A stretch of DNA of 64,000 nucleotides from positions 1-64,000 of the forward strand of contig NZ_JAULRU010000797.1 of NCBI RefSeq assembly GCF_030518155.1. Direction: 5' to 3'. Shown here one piece after another: positions 63,567 through 64,000 of this stretch. The stretch's first letter is position 1. Each line of letters starts with the position of its first letter. Source of the stretch: Gilvimarinus gilvus. Its GTDB lineage: Bacteria > Pseudomonadota > Gammaproteobacteria > Pseudomonadales > Cellvibrionaceae. The notes below the pieces were generated by a model. It worked only from the letters and a program-made list of their open reading frames with translations. It was not told the origin of the DNA and did no database searches. A program made the translations under genes and the position numbers.

Positions 63567-63777
63567 AGCTTGCCAAACCAACACCCATGCAGCAATAGGC
63601 GCGTATATTGATAGTTATGCTTAGCGTCGCAAACTTAAGATCAACCCCAGCGCTACCCTCATAACCACACTCTAGGCGACTACGCACTGGTTTTCTGCGT
63701 TGACCCGTTAACGGCCCACAAAAAGAATGCAATAATCATGAAGAGACCATATGCAATCAACCTAGGAATTACATTCC

Positions 63778-63999
63778 TTAATCAATAATTTCCAGTAGAA
63801 ACCGATCAATTTGCCCTGCGCATTCCTTCGCGGAATGCTGCCCAATGAAATGTCCTCTTTGTAGCTCCACTACCTCCGTACTTGAAAAGGTAGTGGCGAC
63901 TTGCCTGACCGTGTCTAGACTAACAAAACGATCATTTTTCGGACGAATATACAAAGCGGGTACATTTACACTTACATTTAGGTTAGTTAATCGAGAGAT
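63778..63999 (-). CDS. alpha/beta hydrolase, C-terminal end
   Basis: A frame entering from the right edge and ending at TAA 63780-63778 gives 73 residues. NVPALYIRPKNDRFVSLDTV holds the segment with the acid residue of the catalytic triad (Asp), and VELQRGHFIGQHSAKECAGQ holds the catalytic His, the classic C-terminal pattern of alpha/beta hydrolases. The nucleophile and oxyanion regions lie outside the window. The substrate cannot be told. Confidence 0.75.
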   Translation of the reverse strand: MSRLTNLNVSVNVPALYIRPKNDRFVSLDTVRQVATTFSSTEVVELQRGHFIGQHSAKECAGQIDRFLLEIID

Positions 64000-64000
64000 A

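Noticed and set aside
63370-63732. 120-residue minus-strand frame translating the heptamer repeats as a Pro/Phe/Ser repeat
   Set aside because: The repeat gives a low-complexity peptide only because seven bases cycle through frames; no start signal and no homology features.

Overview
This window is a chromosomal segment of a gammaproteobacterium, most likely a marine, polysaccharide-using member of Cellvibrionales or a close relative. That placement is an inference. It rests on a complete MSHA pilus locus, a GlcNAc catabolic set that includes a NagX-type membrane protein, a sodium-type MotY, the motY-pyrC-rnt order known from pseudomonads, and a divergent nadB / rpoE-rseA-rseB-rseC arrangement. 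Non-ATG starts (TTG, GTG) with good Shine-Dalgarno sequences are common.

Layout. 1-538: the 3' end of a Y1-type (RAYT-like) transposase and a 28-bp tandem repeat. 539-4700: assimilatory nitrate reductase and its FAD subunit behind a candidate sigma-54 promoter and structured leader. 4703-21417: the MSHA type IV pilus locus, all on the minus strand. It forms a biogenesis unit (mshI, mshI2, J, K, L, M, N, E, G, F) and, after a 164-bp gap, a pilin/adhesin unit (mshA, C, D, O, P, Q). mshQ encodes a 1353-residue surface protein with LamG-like and PA14-like regions. 21.6-31.4 kb: tRNA modification (trmL, mnmC, trhO), two flavodoxins, a ComFB-family protein, a DUF502 membrane protein, a glutaminyl cyclase, an FNR/ANR regulator co-transcribed with a DUF4202 gene, two unrecognised genes, and bolA. 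31.5-40.2 kb: two adjacent but distinct RND efflux pumps. 40.3-42.4 kb: dgkA, a PAP2 phosphatase and a glycosyltransferase. 42.4-49.5 kb: the sigma-E (AlgU) stress system, with mucD moved to the far side of nadB and sdhE-ygfX. 49.6-52.9 kb: motY, pyrC, rnt and a MaoC hydratase. 53.1-59.2 kb: a tandem Usp protein, an RpiB-like isomerase, and nagA-nagB-nagX followed by a histone-deacetylase-like gene. 59.2-63.4 kb: a membrane protein with a possible flavinylation motif, a small exported protein, a 265-bp inverted-repeat element and a two-component system. 63.4-64.0 kb: eight GGGGAAY heptamers and the C-terminal end of an alpha/beta hydrolase.

How the parts fit. MSHA attachment (with a c-di-GMP-type MshE N-terminus), GlcNAc catabolism and flagellar MotY suggest a surface-attaching life on chitin or algal particles. 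Two candidate sigma-E promoters, one for rpoE and one for mucD, explain how the displaced mucD can stay in the regulon. An FNR-type box before the FNR gene suggests autoregulation. No RNA genes, CRISPR arrays or intact insertion sequences were seen.
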